Of a DNA stretch of 32,556 nucleotides, positions 8,065 through 14,798 are shown piece after piece (position 1 is the stretch's first letter; every line of letters begins with the position of its first letter). The stretch is from contig CAKUNF010000015.1 in assembly GCA_934668375.1 (NCBI GenBank), positions 1 through 32,556 on the forward strand, written 5' to 3'. The stretch is from an uncultured Parolsenella sp. (GTDB lineage: Bacteria > Actinomycetota > Coriobacteriia > Coriobacteriales > Atopobiaceae). The position numbers were made by a program, and so were the translations under genes. The notes beneath the pieces are model-generated. The model did no database searches, was not told the origin of the DNA, and worked only from the letters and a program-made list of their open reading frames with translations.

Positions 8065-8094
8065 GTGACAGTGACACCTCGACCATGCTACCAT
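8065..8094 (+). promoter_or_regulatory. candidate rpmE promoter
   Basis: GTGACA (8065-8070) and TACCAT (8089-8094) are spaced by 18 bases. A second GTGACA follows directly at 8071. Transcription would start near 8101, giving a leader of about 100 bases that contains two hairpins. Confidence 0.4.
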
Positions 8095-8108
8095 TCAAAA
8101 GCTTGTTC

Positions 8109-8178
8109 GCTCTGGTCGGAACCAGAGCATCCCTGACGCATGCGCCGGGGAGCATCCAAAGCCTGGTCGGAACCAGGC
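8109..8178 (+). promoter_or_regulatory. twin-hairpin 5' leader of rpmE (candidate ribosomal-protein leader)
   Basis: Two hairpins share the same CGGA loop. The first is GCTCTGGT-cgga-ACCAGAGC (8109-8128) and the second GCCTGGT-cgga-ACCAGGC (8161-8178). Both are followed by AT, and GAGCATCC-like words recur between them. The second ends 12 bases before the GGAG ribosome site. Duplicated stems ahead of a ribosomal-protein gene suggest autoregulation by bL31. Leaders of this kind are known for L31 genes in several phyla; I cannot test whether this matches a described family. Confidence 0.55.
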
Positions 8179-8201
8179 ATGAAGCAAGAAGGAGTCCTGC
8201 T

Positions 8202-8639
8202 ATGAAGAATGGTATCCACCCCGACTACGTCGAGTGCAACGTCCGTTGCAGCTGCGGCAACACCTGGGTCACCCGTTCGACCGTCTCTTCCATGACGGTT
8301 GACCTGTGCGACAAGTGCCACCCGTTCTACACCGGCCAGCAGAAGCTCGTCGACACCGGTGGACGTGTCCAGCGCTTCGCCGACAAGTTCGGTGGCGCCG
8401 CTGCCGCCCAGCTCGAGAAGGCCGCCGCTGCCAAGGCCGCCCGCGAGGCCAAGGCTGCCGAGCTCGCCGCCGCCAAGAAGGCCGAGCGCGAGGCCAAGGC
8501 CGCTGCCAAGGCCAAGCGTGCCGCTGAGTACGAGAAGAAGGCCGCTGCCGAGGCCGCCAAGGCTGCCGCTGAGGCTCCTGCCGAGGAGGCCACCGAGGCT
8601 CCCGCCGAGGCCGTCGAGACCGAGGCCGCTGCCGAGTAG
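8202..8639 (+). CDS. rpmE: 50S ribosomal protein bL31 with long charged C-terminal tail
   Basis: This 145-residue protein of the large ribosomal subunit helps bridge it to the small subunit. The start at 8202 follows AAGAAGGAG (8186-8194) and gives the canonical MKNGIHPDY opening. Residues 1-65 are a normal zinc-binding (C+) bL31, with Cys16-x-Cys18 and Cys36-x-x-Cys39 and the HPFYTG motif. About 80 further residues are almost wholly Ala, Lys and Glu, first basic (Lys/Glu/Arg heptad-like) and then acidic, consistent with a helical or disordered tail. Standard bL31 is about 66-90 residues, so the tail nearly doubles it. It is transcribed alone and closed by a terminator. Confidence 0.95.
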   Translation: MKNGIHPDYVECNVRCSCGNTWVTRSTVSSMTVDLCDKCHPFYTGQQKLVDTGGRVQRFADKFGGAAAAQLEKAAAAKAAREAKAAELAAAKKAEREAKAAAKAKRAAEYEKKAAAEAAKAAAEAPAEEATEAPAEAVETEAAAE

Positions 8640-8660
8640 CACTCGCTCATAGCAAGCGAA

Positions 8661-8697
8661 GGGCCCGCGACGTCATATGCGTCACGGGCCCTTTCTT
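8661..8697 (+). terminator. rpmE rho-independent terminator
   Basis: GGGCCCGCGACG (8661-8672) pairs with CGTCACGGGCCC (8680-8691), with one mismatch, around a seven-base loop. TTTCTTT follows. It begins 21 bases after the rpmE stop codon. Confidence 0.9.
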
Positions 8698-8700
8698 TAA

Positions 8701-8740
8701 ATGAGACAAAGGGACAGTCCCTTTGTCTCACCTTTGTCTC
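8701..8740. repeat. palindromic intergenic repeat, copy 2 (inverted)
   Basis: A perfect 14-1-14 palindrome occupies 8702-8730 and is followed by an extra half site at 8731-8740. It is the inverted relative of the element at 7165-7206. Two of the four differences are paired changes that keep the stem intact. It lies between the convergent rpmE and trigger-factor-like genes. Confidence 0.75.
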
Positions 8741-8758
8741 GCGCCGGTGGCCTGATGG

Positions 8759-9592
8759 CTACACGAGCTTGAGGTTCGGGTGGCTCGAGGCACCGTCGTT
8801 CCCATCGCCCTCGTCGCCGGGCATCTTCGTGCCCATCTGGGCGCGCATCTCGGCCACGCGCCGGGCGGCCTGCTCGGCCGTCTCGTGAACCTCGGTATAG
8901 GTGGCATCGCGAATGACGGACTCCAGCGCGCGGCGGCGCTTGGCAAAGGCCATCATGCTCTCGTACTCGCCGCGCTTGCGCGTCTCGTCGATGATGGTCT
9001 TGGCGTCCTTCGGCGACATGCCGAGGATCGCGGGAAGCTCCGTCTCGTCCACGTAGATGGCGTACTCGTCCACGATGGCGTCCAGCGCGGCGTTCTCGTG
9101 CGCAAGCGCCACGGCCTCGCTGTCCACGTAGTGCTCGAAGTCGTGCTCGCTCATGCCGGAGGCCGCGAGCAGCTGGGGCAGCTCCATGCCGTTCTGCATG
9201 GCCTGAATCTCGAACGTCTGGCGCACCGTGTCGTGCGCCTGCGCGATAACGGCCGCTGGGATGCTCTGCTCCACGCGCTTGGCGAGCTCCTCGGCGCACA
9301 GACCGGACTTCGTGGACTCCACGTAGCGGTCGTTGATCTCCTCGAGCTCCTGGCGCACGGCCTGCTTGAGCTCGGCGTAGGTGTTGAGGCCCTCGACGTT
9401 CTCGGCCACCCAGGCGTCAGTGGGCAGGGTGCTCTCGGTCCAGCCACGCTCGGCCAGGATGCCGGTGATGCCATAGCCCACCTCCTCATCCGTGAGGTGC
9501 GGGATGGTGAGCGTGACCTCGACGGGGTCGTAGGAGCTCAGCGTGTAGTGGTAGTGGCCGTCGATGAAGAGCGGCTCGGGCTTGTTGGGCAT
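8759..9592 (-). CDS. trigger-factor C-domain-like protein (no PPIase or ribosome-binding domain)
   Basis: This 277-residue protein starts at 9592, with GGAGG four bases upstream. Residues about 70-190 follow the layout of the trigger factor C-terminal (SurA-like) chaperone domain: a long helix TYAELKQAVRQELEEIN, the RVEQSIPAAVIAQAHDTVRQTFE arm, a short loop with GMSEHDFEHYV, and a final DAIVDEYAIYVDETEL segment. The N-terminal ribosome-docking motif and the FKBP domain of a full trigger factor (about 430 residues) are missing. The tail, 245-277, is Gly/Asp-rich and probably disordered. It is divergent from the DUF1385 gene and has no signal peptide, so it is cytosolic. A role in holding unfolded proteins is inferred; the substrate is unknown. 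A normal tig gene is expected elsewhere. Confidence 0.7.
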   Translation of the reverse strand: MPNKPEPLFIDGHYHYTLSSYDPVEVTLTIPHLTDEEVGYGITGILAERGWTESTLPTDAWVAENVEGLNTYAELKQAVRQELEEINDRYVESTKSGLCAEELAKRVEQSIPAAVIAQAHDTVRQTFEIQAMQNGMELPQLLAASGMSEHDFEHYVDSEAVALAHENAALDAIVDEYAIYVDETELPAILGMSPKDAKTIIDETRKRGEYESMMAFAKRRRALESVIRDATYTEVHETAEQAARRVAEMRAQMGTKMPGDEGDGNDGASSHPNLKLV

Positions 9593-9746
9593 GTGTCCTC
9601 CTGGTGGGCGGCCGCGCGAATCCCGCGCGTGCGTTCCGGCCGCGCTTTGTGCCGCGGCCCATGCGTAGTAGGGTACCCATAAGAATACGGGAGATGCCGC
9701 GGAAACCCAGGGTCGGCGCGCATCAAGAGTGCAACCAGGGGGACGC

Positions 9747-10844
9747 ATGGCAAGACGCAACGACGGCATTGGCGAGGAGGGCGAGCTGTTCGCCACGCAC
9801 ATTGGCGGGTCCGCCCTTCCCGAGGGCGTCATGATGCGAGGAAAGCTCAGCTGGGCCGCTGCCGTGCGCGAGCCGAGCGGCCGCATCTACGTCGAGGAGC
9901 ACGAGCTGCCGGCGGTGGCTGAGCGTCCGGCCTGGCAGCGTCTGCCCATCGTGCGCGGCTGCGTGTCGTTCGTTGAGTCGATGGTGCTCTCGTACAAGGC
10001 GATGTGCGTGGCGAGCGACCACGCGTATGACGACGAGGGCGAGACGTACGCGAGCCTGCTCGCGTCTGGGCGCGTGAGGCCGGCTGCGGCGGGGGAGACG
10101 ACAGGCGCTGTGGATGGCAGCGCTGGCGATGAGGGCGCCGCGCCCGCCGATGCCGCGCCCGTCTCGTCACCCGAGCCGATGTCTTCCGCGGCGTTTGGCC
10201 TGTCGATGGCGCTCGGGCTCGTGCTCGGAGTGGTGCTGTTCATGGCAATTCCCGTGGCGGTGGCAAACCTGCTGGTGGGTGACTACTCGCCCGCCAACGC
10301 GATTGCGTGGAACCTCGTGGAGGCCATCCTGCGCATCGTGATCTTCGTGGCCTACATCTGGGCCGTCGGCCTCATGCCAGACATGCGCCGCCTGTTTGGC
10401 TACCACGGAGCCGAGCACCTCACGATCCACTGCTTCGAGCACGGCCTGCCGCTCACGCCGACCAACGCCGCGCGGTTCAGCCGCCTGCACGTGCGGTGCG
10501 GCACGGCGTTTCTCATCATGACGATGATCGTGGCCATTCTCGTGAACACGCTGGTTCCGGTGGCGAGCTGGGCCGAGGGCCTGGGGCTTGCTGGCGTGGG
10601 CCGCGCGGCGTTCGTGCTGGCAAGCAGGCTCGTGCTGCTGCCGCTCGTGGCGGGCGTGTCCTACGAGGTCACCGTCAAGTGGGCAGGCGCGCACCCGGAT
10701 CTGTGGCTGGTGAAGCTCGTGCTGTGGCCTGGCCTGCAGATGCAGCGCCTTACCACGCGCGTCCCCGACGAAGGCATGCTCGAGTGCGCCATCGCCGCCA
10801 TGGAGCGCGTGAGGGCCACCGAGCTCGCGGCTGGGCTGGAGTAG
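9747..10844 (+). CDS. DUF1385 family membrane protein
   Basis: This 365-residue integral membrane protein belongs to the DUF1385 (YqhQ-like) family, whose biochemical role is not established. The ATG at 9747 follows GGGGGA (9738-9743). The family signature GVMMRG is at residues 27-32 and YHGAEHLTIHCFEHG near 215-230, followed by FSRLHVRCGTAFLI. About four hydrophobic segments occur after residue 145. An Ala/Pro/Ser-rich loop, about 115-145, separates the N-terminal cytosolic part from the first segment. In Clostridia and related bacteria this gene sits between rpmE and prfA/prmC. Here it keeps that order, but accessory genes have been added on either side. Confidence 0.88.
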   Translation: MARRNDGIGEEGELFATHIGGSALPEGVMMRGKLSWAAAVREPSGRIYVEEHELPAVAERPAWQRLPIVRGCVSFVESMVLSYKAMCVASDHAYDDEGETYASLLASGRVRPAAAGETTGAVDGSAGDEGAAPADAAPVSSPEPMSSAAFGLSMALGLVLGVVLFMAIPVAVANLLVGDYSPANAIAWNLVEAILRIVIFVAYIWAVGLMPDMRRLFGYHGAEHLTIHCFEHGLPLTPTNAARFSRLHVRCGTAFLIMTMIVAILVNTLVPVASWAEGLGLAGVGRAAFVLASRLVLLPLVAGVSYEVTVKWAGAHPDLWLVKLVLWPGLQMQRLTTRVPDEGMLECAIAAMERVRATELAAGLE

Positions 10845-10904
10845 GGCAGGGCGGCGCGCCCGCCGTCTGCTCCGAACTCGCAAGTGAAGAGCTTCTATCT
10901 GCTC

Positions 10905-11000
10905 CGTACACGAAACTCTGCAAAATCGTGTACAGCATGTACACGAAAAAGCACAAAAACGTGTACAACCTGTACACGAAATCGCATAAAATCGTGTACA
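10905..11000. repeat. three-unit, 33-bp-period inverted-repeat array
   Basis: Six eight-base half sites alternate in orientation: TGTACACG type at 10905, 10938 and 10971, and CGTGTACA type at 10927, 10960 and 10993. The first copy begins CG instead of TG. Within each unit the arms are exactly 14 bases apart, filled with A-rich sequence. Between units the arms are exactly 3 bases apart. The array is clearly more A+T-rich than its surroundings. It ends 27 bases before the AAA+ ATPase start codon, so it probably overlaps the promoter or leader and acts as a multi-site operator. Confidence 0.85.
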
Positions 11001-11027
11001 AAGCAGGCGGGAAGAGTGAGGCAAACA

Positions 11028-12401
11028 ATGGTCGGAACAGCATCGCAGCCGCTCAGGCGTAAGTTTTCCAAGACGGTTGAGAGCTGGTTCGAGAATGACG
11101 TTGACCATCCGCTTCTCGTGACGGGTGCGAGGCGTACGGGCAAGACTTACCTCATCGACCAGATGGGTTCCAAACTTGCTGGCGACCAGTTCGTCCGTCT
11201 TGACTTCCAGACTGACCTTGCGGCCGTTGAGCGTATCTTCGATGGTCCTACGGACAATGTTGACGGAATCGTCAGGCGTCTCGCCGAGTATAGGGGCGTG
11301 GATGGCCTCGACCCATCGCGTGCTCTCCTCTTCTTCGACGAGGTTCAGCTCGACGAACGCGCGCTCAATTCGCTTCGATTCTTCGCGGGCTCTCGTTGGC
11401 GTGTCGTGGCAAGTGGCAGCCTTCTTGGTGTTGCGACGCGCCAGCGCAAGCTGCCGTTTCCCTCTGGCGTTCGCCAAGCAACGCTTCTCCCGATGGACTT
11501 CGAGGAGTTCCTCTGGGCGCTTGGCGAGGATGCGATGGCCCGCGCAATTCGAGAGCATGCATCCTCGTTTGAGCCTTACATCCTTCATGAGCGCGCCCTC
11601 GACCTCTATCGCCGTTATCTCATACTTGGTGGCATGCCCCTGCCTCTCCGTCAATATCGCGACACTCGCTCGCTTGACGCTGCGTCTGCGGAAATTGCCG
11701 AGATTGAGTCGACCTACACGGCGGACATGACTGACGTGGACAACGGCATCAGCGGGATATCGGCCAAGCGAATCTGGGACAGCCTTCCCAAGCAGCTTCT
11801 TCGTGCATCCACCAAGAAGTTCAAGTACTCCGAGGTTGTCCGAGGTGGCCGTCGCGCACGCCTGTTGGAGCCGCTCGAGTGGCTTGCTGCGGCGGGCATC
11901 GTGAGCATCAATGATCTCACGCGTGACACACAGGCGCCCCTTTCGCCCTACAACGACGAGGAGGGCAGCTTCTTCAAGGTCTATGTGGCGGACACGGGCG
12001 TCATGTTCAACAAGTTCGGGATCTCTCCGAGCCTGTTTCTCAACCCCGAACTCCAGGCGTCGCTCTCCTCGGACTTCAGAGGCGCGCTTGCCGAGAACTA
12101 CGTGATGCAGGCTCTCCGGGCGGCTGGACTCAAGACCTATTACTGGATGCCCGAGGACAACGGTCAGCGAGGAGAGATTGACTTCATTTATCAGACGAGA
12201 AGGGCCGAGATCATTCCCGTCGAGGTCAAGTCTGCCCGCAACGTGAGCGCCAAGACGTTCTCCCGCTTCATGAAAGAGAGCCGCGCTCCATTTGGCGTGC
12301 GGCTCTCAGAAAACGAGTTTGGCTGTACGAAGCTCGAGAACGGGGCCGAGCTTAGGAGCCTGCCTCTCTATGCGGCGTTTTGCATGGATGGAATGGAGTG
12401 A
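11028..12401 (+). CDS. AAA+ ATPase with C-terminal DUF4143 nuclease-like domain
   Basis: This is a 457-residue cytosolic P-loop protein. Walker A is GARRTGKT (33-40) and Walker B LLFFDEV (100-106). A sensor-like ASGSLLG follows, and LPMDFEEFLWALGE is the typical family segment. The C-terminal half matches DUF4143: FFKVYVADTGVMF, GALAENYVMQAL, then RGEIDFIYQ with EIIPVEVKS, an Asp and Glu-x-Lys arrangement like a PD-(D/E)XK nuclease core. Such proteins are abundant, fast-evolving accessory genes in gut and oral bacteria, and their function is not settled. The start at 11028 follows a weak GAGTGAGG; an upstream reading from 10884 would translate the repeat array and is unlikely. It stands alone between the DUF1385 gene and prfA and looks like an insertion in that conserved order. 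Confidence 0.87.
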   Translation: MVGTASQPLRRKFSKTVESWFENDVDHPLLVTGARRTGKTYLIDQMGSKLAGDQFVRLDFQTDLAAVERIFDGPTDNVDGIVRRLAEYRGVDGLDPSRALLFFDEVQLDERALNSLRFFAGSRWRVVASGSLLGVATRQRKLPFPSGVRQATLLPMDFEEFLWALGEDAMARAIREHASSFEPYILHERALDLYRRYLILGGMPLPLRQYRDTRSLDAASAEIAEIESTYTADMTDVDNGISGISAKRIWDSLPKQLLRASTKKFKYSEVVRGGRRARLLEPLEWLAAAGIVSINDLTRDTQAPLSPYNDEEGSFFKVYVADTGVMFNKFGISPSLFLNPELQASLSSDFRGALAENYVMQALRAAGLKTYYWMPEDNGQRGEIDFIYQTRRAEIIPVEVKSARNVSAKTFSRFMKESRAPFGVRLSENEFGCTKLENGAELRSLPLYAAFCMDGME

Positions 12402-12419
12402 GGCAGTCCTAGTGCAGCT

Positions 12420-12463
12420 ATTGAGACATTTTCGCCCGATAATTCGGCCCAATCTGTCTCAAT
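12420..12463. terminator. inverted repeat after the ATPase gene
   Basis: ATTGAGACA (12420-12428) pairs with TGTCTCAAT (12455-12463); CCGA and TCGG inside can extend the fold. There is no T-run. The TGAGACA/TGTCTCA ends match the ends of the palindromic repeats at 7165 and 8701, so it may be a diverged member of that family. Confidence 0.4.
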
Positions 12464-12508
12464 CCCTGCATTCGCGATGAAGCGGGCGTCGCGCCGCCCT
12501 TCTCGCGG

Positions 12509-12514
12509 TATGAT
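12509..12514 (+). promoter_or_regulatory. candidate prfA -10 element
   Basis: TATGAT is a near-consensus -10 hexamer. It implies transcription from about 12521 and a leader of roughly 160 bases before prfA. No clear -35 hexamer is visible. Confidence 0.4.
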
Positions 12515-12544
12515 ACGTGAGCCTATGCGAAAGGGGATCAATTC

Positions 12545-12571
12545 ATGTACCTGAGGAACGACAAGCTCTAG
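12545..12571 (+). CDS. possible eight-codon leader peptide upstream of prfA, UAG stop
   Basis: ATG at 12545 is preceded by AAAGGGG (12530-12536) at eight-base spacing. It opens a frame encoding MYLRNDKL and ending in TAG. It lies after the -10 candidate and 107 bases before the prfA start. RF1, the prfA product, is the factor that reads UAG, so a leader ending in UAG could respond to RF1 level. The frame is too short to be judged by codon use and may be chance. Downstream, GACGCCGC (12588-12595) can pair either with GCGGCGTC (12640-12647) or, in part, with GCGTC (12605-12609), giving alternative folds. Confidence 0.25.
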   Translation: MYLRNDKL

Positions 12572-12678
12572 CTACCTTGCCGCCAACGACGCCGCCACAG
12601 CGCCGCGTCACCTCGTCCCCGCCCATTCGCACGGCCGATGCGGCGTCCAGCCCCGGCCACACATCACAAGGAGTCCCC

Positions 12679-13746
12679 ATGCGAGACAAGCTCGAAAAGC
12701 TCATCTATGCCTACGAGGAGCTCGAGAAGAAGCTCTCCGACCCGGCCGTTGCCAGCGACATCAAGGAGTTCACGCGCCTCAACAAGGAGTACGCGCACCA
12801 GACCGACCTTGTGAACGCTGCCCGCGAGTACCTCTCCGCCCTCGACGACATCGAGGCCGCCAAGGAGATGCTCCACGAGGCGTCCGACGCCGAGGAGAAG
12901 GAGCTGCTCCAGGCCGACATCGCCGAGAACGAGGAGAAGCTCCCCCAGCTCGAGGAAGACATCAAGTTCATGCTCATCCCGGCCGACCCCGCGGACGAGA
13001 AGGACACCATCGTCGAGATCCGCGCCGGCGTGGGCGGCGACGAGGCTGGCATCTTCGCGGGCGACCTCTTCAAGATGTACGAGCGCTTCATCGCCGCGAA
13101 GGGCTGGAAGTCCGAGGTCCTCTCGAGCAGCCCGTCCGACGCCGGTGGCTTCAAGACCATCGAGTTCAAGGTCACGGGCGACCGCGTCTACTCCGTCATG
13201 AAGTACGAGAGCGGCGTCCACCGCGTCCAGCGCATCCCCAAGACGGAGAGCCAGGGCCGCATCCAGACCTCCACGGCCACCGTGGCCGTCCTCCCCGAGG
13301 CCGATGAGATCGACATCCAGATCAACCAGGAAGACCTGCGTATCGACACCTACTGCGCCTCCGGCCCCGGCGGCCAGTGCGTCAACACGACGTACTCCGC
13401 CGTGCGCATCACGCACCTGCCCACGAACACGGTCGTGCAGTCGCAGGACCAGCGCTCGCAGATTCAGAACCGCGAGGTCTGCATGCAGATGCTGCGTGCC
13501 CGCCTCTACGAGCAGGAGCTCGAGCGCCAGCAGGCCGAGCTCGGCGCCGAGCGTCAGAGCCAGATTGGCCACGGTAACCGCTCCGAGAAGATCCGCACGT
13601 ACAACCAGCCGCAGGACCGCGTGACCGATCACCGCATCGGCTTCAACTCCACGTACAACGCGGTGCTGCTCGGCGACGGCCTTGCCAACGTCATCGACGC
13701 CCTCGCCGCGGCCGACCGTGCCGAGAAGCTCGCCCAGCAGGTGTAA
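12679..13746 (+). CDS. prfA: peptide chain release factor 1
   Basis: This 355-residue class I release factor recognises UAA and UAG in the ribosomal A site and triggers peptidyl-tRNA hydrolysis. The start at 12679 follows AAGGAG (12668-12673) and gives the usual N-terminal helical domain. The GGQ catalytic loop appears as SGPGGQCVNTT near residues 226-236; the Gln is the target of PrmC, encoded about 2.2 kb downstream. The stop-codon-reading tripeptide region RVQRIPKTESQGRI has the Pro-x-Thr form of RF1 rather than the Ser-Pro-Phe of RF2. RIGFNSTYN and LGDG near the C-terminus are also typical. Its own stop is TAA. The gene is closed by a strong terminator. Confidence 0.96.
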   Translation: MRDKLEKLIYAYEELEKKLSDPAVASDIKEFTRLNKEYAHQTDLVNAAREYLSALDDIEAAKEMLHEASDAEEKELLQADIAENEEKLPQLEEDIKFMLIPADPADEKDTIVEIRAGVGGDEAGIFAGDLFKMYERFIAAKGWKSEVLSSSPSDAGGFKTIEFKVTGDRVYSVMKYESGVHRVQRIPKTESQGRIQTSTATVAVLPEADEIDIQINQEDLRIDTYCASGPGGQCVNTTYSAVRITHLPTNTVVQSQDQRSQIQNREVCMQMLRARLYEQELERQQAELGAERQSQIGHGNRSEKIRTYNQPQDRVTDHRIGFNSTYNAVLLGDGLANVIDALAAADRAEKLAQQV

Positions 13747-13766
13747 TCGCCCGCTGATCGCAAACC

Positions 13767-13805
13767 AAGGCCCGCAGGGGTGACCCCCTTGCGGGCCTTT
13801 TTTGT
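13767..13805 (+). terminator. prfA rho-independent terminator
   Basis: AAGGCCCGCAGGGG (13767-13780) pairs with 13786-13799 through about 14 pairs, including one G-T wobble, around a five-base loop. A run of six or more T follows. It starts 20 bases after the stop codon. Confidence 0.95.
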
Positions 13806-13828
13806 TTGTGCGGCGCCCTTTGGTGCTC

Positions 13829-13945
13829 ATCGTGCTTATCGTCCCTAAATCCAGGCTCACGGACCCCAAGCTAGGTGCGTTTGGCACGATAAGCCCGGCG
13901 CCGCCCGACATGGGTGCGTTTGGCACGATGAACGCGCGATCCGCG
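13829..13945. repeat. direct repeat of about 117 bp, left copy
   Basis: This copy and the one at 15735-15851 share an identical 57-base core (13872-13928) and similar flanks. Within the core TGCGTTTGGCACGA occurs twice. GCTTATCGT (13834-13842) and ACGATAAGC (13886-13894) form inverted arms. The copies flank the amidase and YARHG genes in the same orientation, 1,906 bases apart. Confidence 0.9.
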
Positions 13946-13949
13946 TCTT

Positions 13950-14789
13950 CTACGCGTCCAGGTGCGTGCGGTGATCCTGGTAGTTCGCGAGGTATCCGGC
14001 GAACTCGGCCGACGTGTCGGAGTTCCCCGTTCGCCACGCCTTGTGGTCGATGATGACGCTGGGCTCCGTCTGACCCCACTCGGCGTAGTACGCGTCGATG
14101 TAGGCGATGAGCCCGTCAAGTGCCTCGAGCTGCGCCTGAGGGTAGTCGCCCCCGCCGCCCACATGCACCAGCTCGATGCCTACCGAGTACGAGTTCATCC
14201 CATAGTCGGGGCACGACGAGCCGATCGGCTTCGTGCCCAGCATGTCGTCGCGCGACTCGTCGGTCACGCCATACAGTTTGTTGTGGCCCGCGTCGCCATA
14301 GCCGGCGTGGTGCGCGATCTCGTCCATGGGCACGCACTGGGCAACGTGCCCGTCCTTGCCCACGACGAACTGCGCGGCGACGAGGTTGCCGTTGCCAACC
14401 CAGTAGCTCACGATGCTCTCGGGCTCCCCGTCGCCTTCCGTGTCGTGCAGGACGATGTACTTCTGGTAGTCGACGCCCTTGGGTCCGTGGGCAAGCTCGT
14501 CGTGCAAGTCGAGCGTCATATCGAGACGTGCGAGAAGCTCGTCCGAGGAGGGGGAGGGGGCAGCTGCGGCTTCCGGAGCTGCCGGTTCTGCCGTAGCGTC
14601 CTCAGCGGGGTCGGACGTGTCTGGTGGCTCGATTGTTGCCGCGGGGCTCTTGTCGCCGGTCCCTGCCGGGCGTTTTGATGCCATCGCGGCTACCGCGGCT
14701 CCCGCCCCCACAATCGCGCCAACCGCGGCTCTGCGAGACATGACCGGACCTCGCTGCCCTCCGTTGTCGTTGAAGTGCCTTCCGCTCAT
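13950..14789 (-). CDS. secreted N-acetylmuramoyl-L-alanine amidase (Amidase_2/PGRP type)
   Basis: This protein of up to 279 residues is predicted to cut the amide bond between muramic acid and the peptide stem of peptidoglycan, outside the membrane. MSRRAAVG followed by a Gly/Ala-rich hydrophobic stretch resembles a twin-arginine signal. If translation starts at that Met (14741, with GAGGT six bases upstream) the signal is N-terminal; the longer start at 14789 has no clear ribosome site but sits nine bases after the upstream stop, which suits coupling. An Ala/Pro/Glu-rich linker leads to the catalytic domain, about 105-275: YIVLHDTEG with the first zinc His, HHAGYG, NSYSVGIELVH with the second, and the final metal ligand around GNSDTS. 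The upstream YARHG gene is on the same strand, so they form a two-gene operon. The pair is enclosed by direct repeats. Confidence 0.85.
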   Translation of the reverse strand: MSGRHFNDNGGQRGPVMSRRAAVGAIVGAGAAVAAMASKRPAGTGDKSPAATIEPPDTSDPAEDATAEPAAPEAAAAPSPSSDELLARLDMTLDLHDELAHGPKGVDYQKYIVLHDTEGDGEPESIVSYWVGNGNLVAAQFVVGKDGHVAQCVPMDEIAHHAGYGDAGHNKLYGVTDESRDDMLGTKPIGSSCPDYGMNSYSVGIELVHVGGGGDYPQAQLEALDGLIAYIDAYYAEWGQTEPSVIIDHKAWRTGNSDTSAEFAGYLANYQDHRTHLDA

Positions 14790-14798
14790 GATGCCGGC

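Noticed and set aside
9593..9746. Search for a riboswitch or tRNA between the trigger-factor-like and DUF1385 genes
   Set aside because: Only a GGGTACCC palindrome and weak promoter-like words are visible, not enough to call.
10905..11000. Possible CRISPR array
   Set aside because: There are only three units, the segments between half sites are similar rather than unique spacers, and no cas genes are present.
10884..11027. In-frame N-terminal extension of the ATPase that would encode an 11-residue repeat rich in Cys, Thr and Lys
   Set aside because: It is the translation of the operator-like 33-bp array; the period is a multiple of three by chance. The conserved protein starts at 11028 and no ribosome site precedes 10884.
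13806..13949. Small reading frames inside the 117-bp repeats encoding repeated IVPNAP-like peptides
   Set aside because: They arise from the duplicated DNA word TGCGTTTGGCACGA and have no start signal; treated as repeat DNA.
12664..14079. Long minus-strand frame antisense to prfA
   Set aside because: Composition is a G+C-driven mirror of prfA codons. The known gene prfA and its terminator occupy the plus strand.
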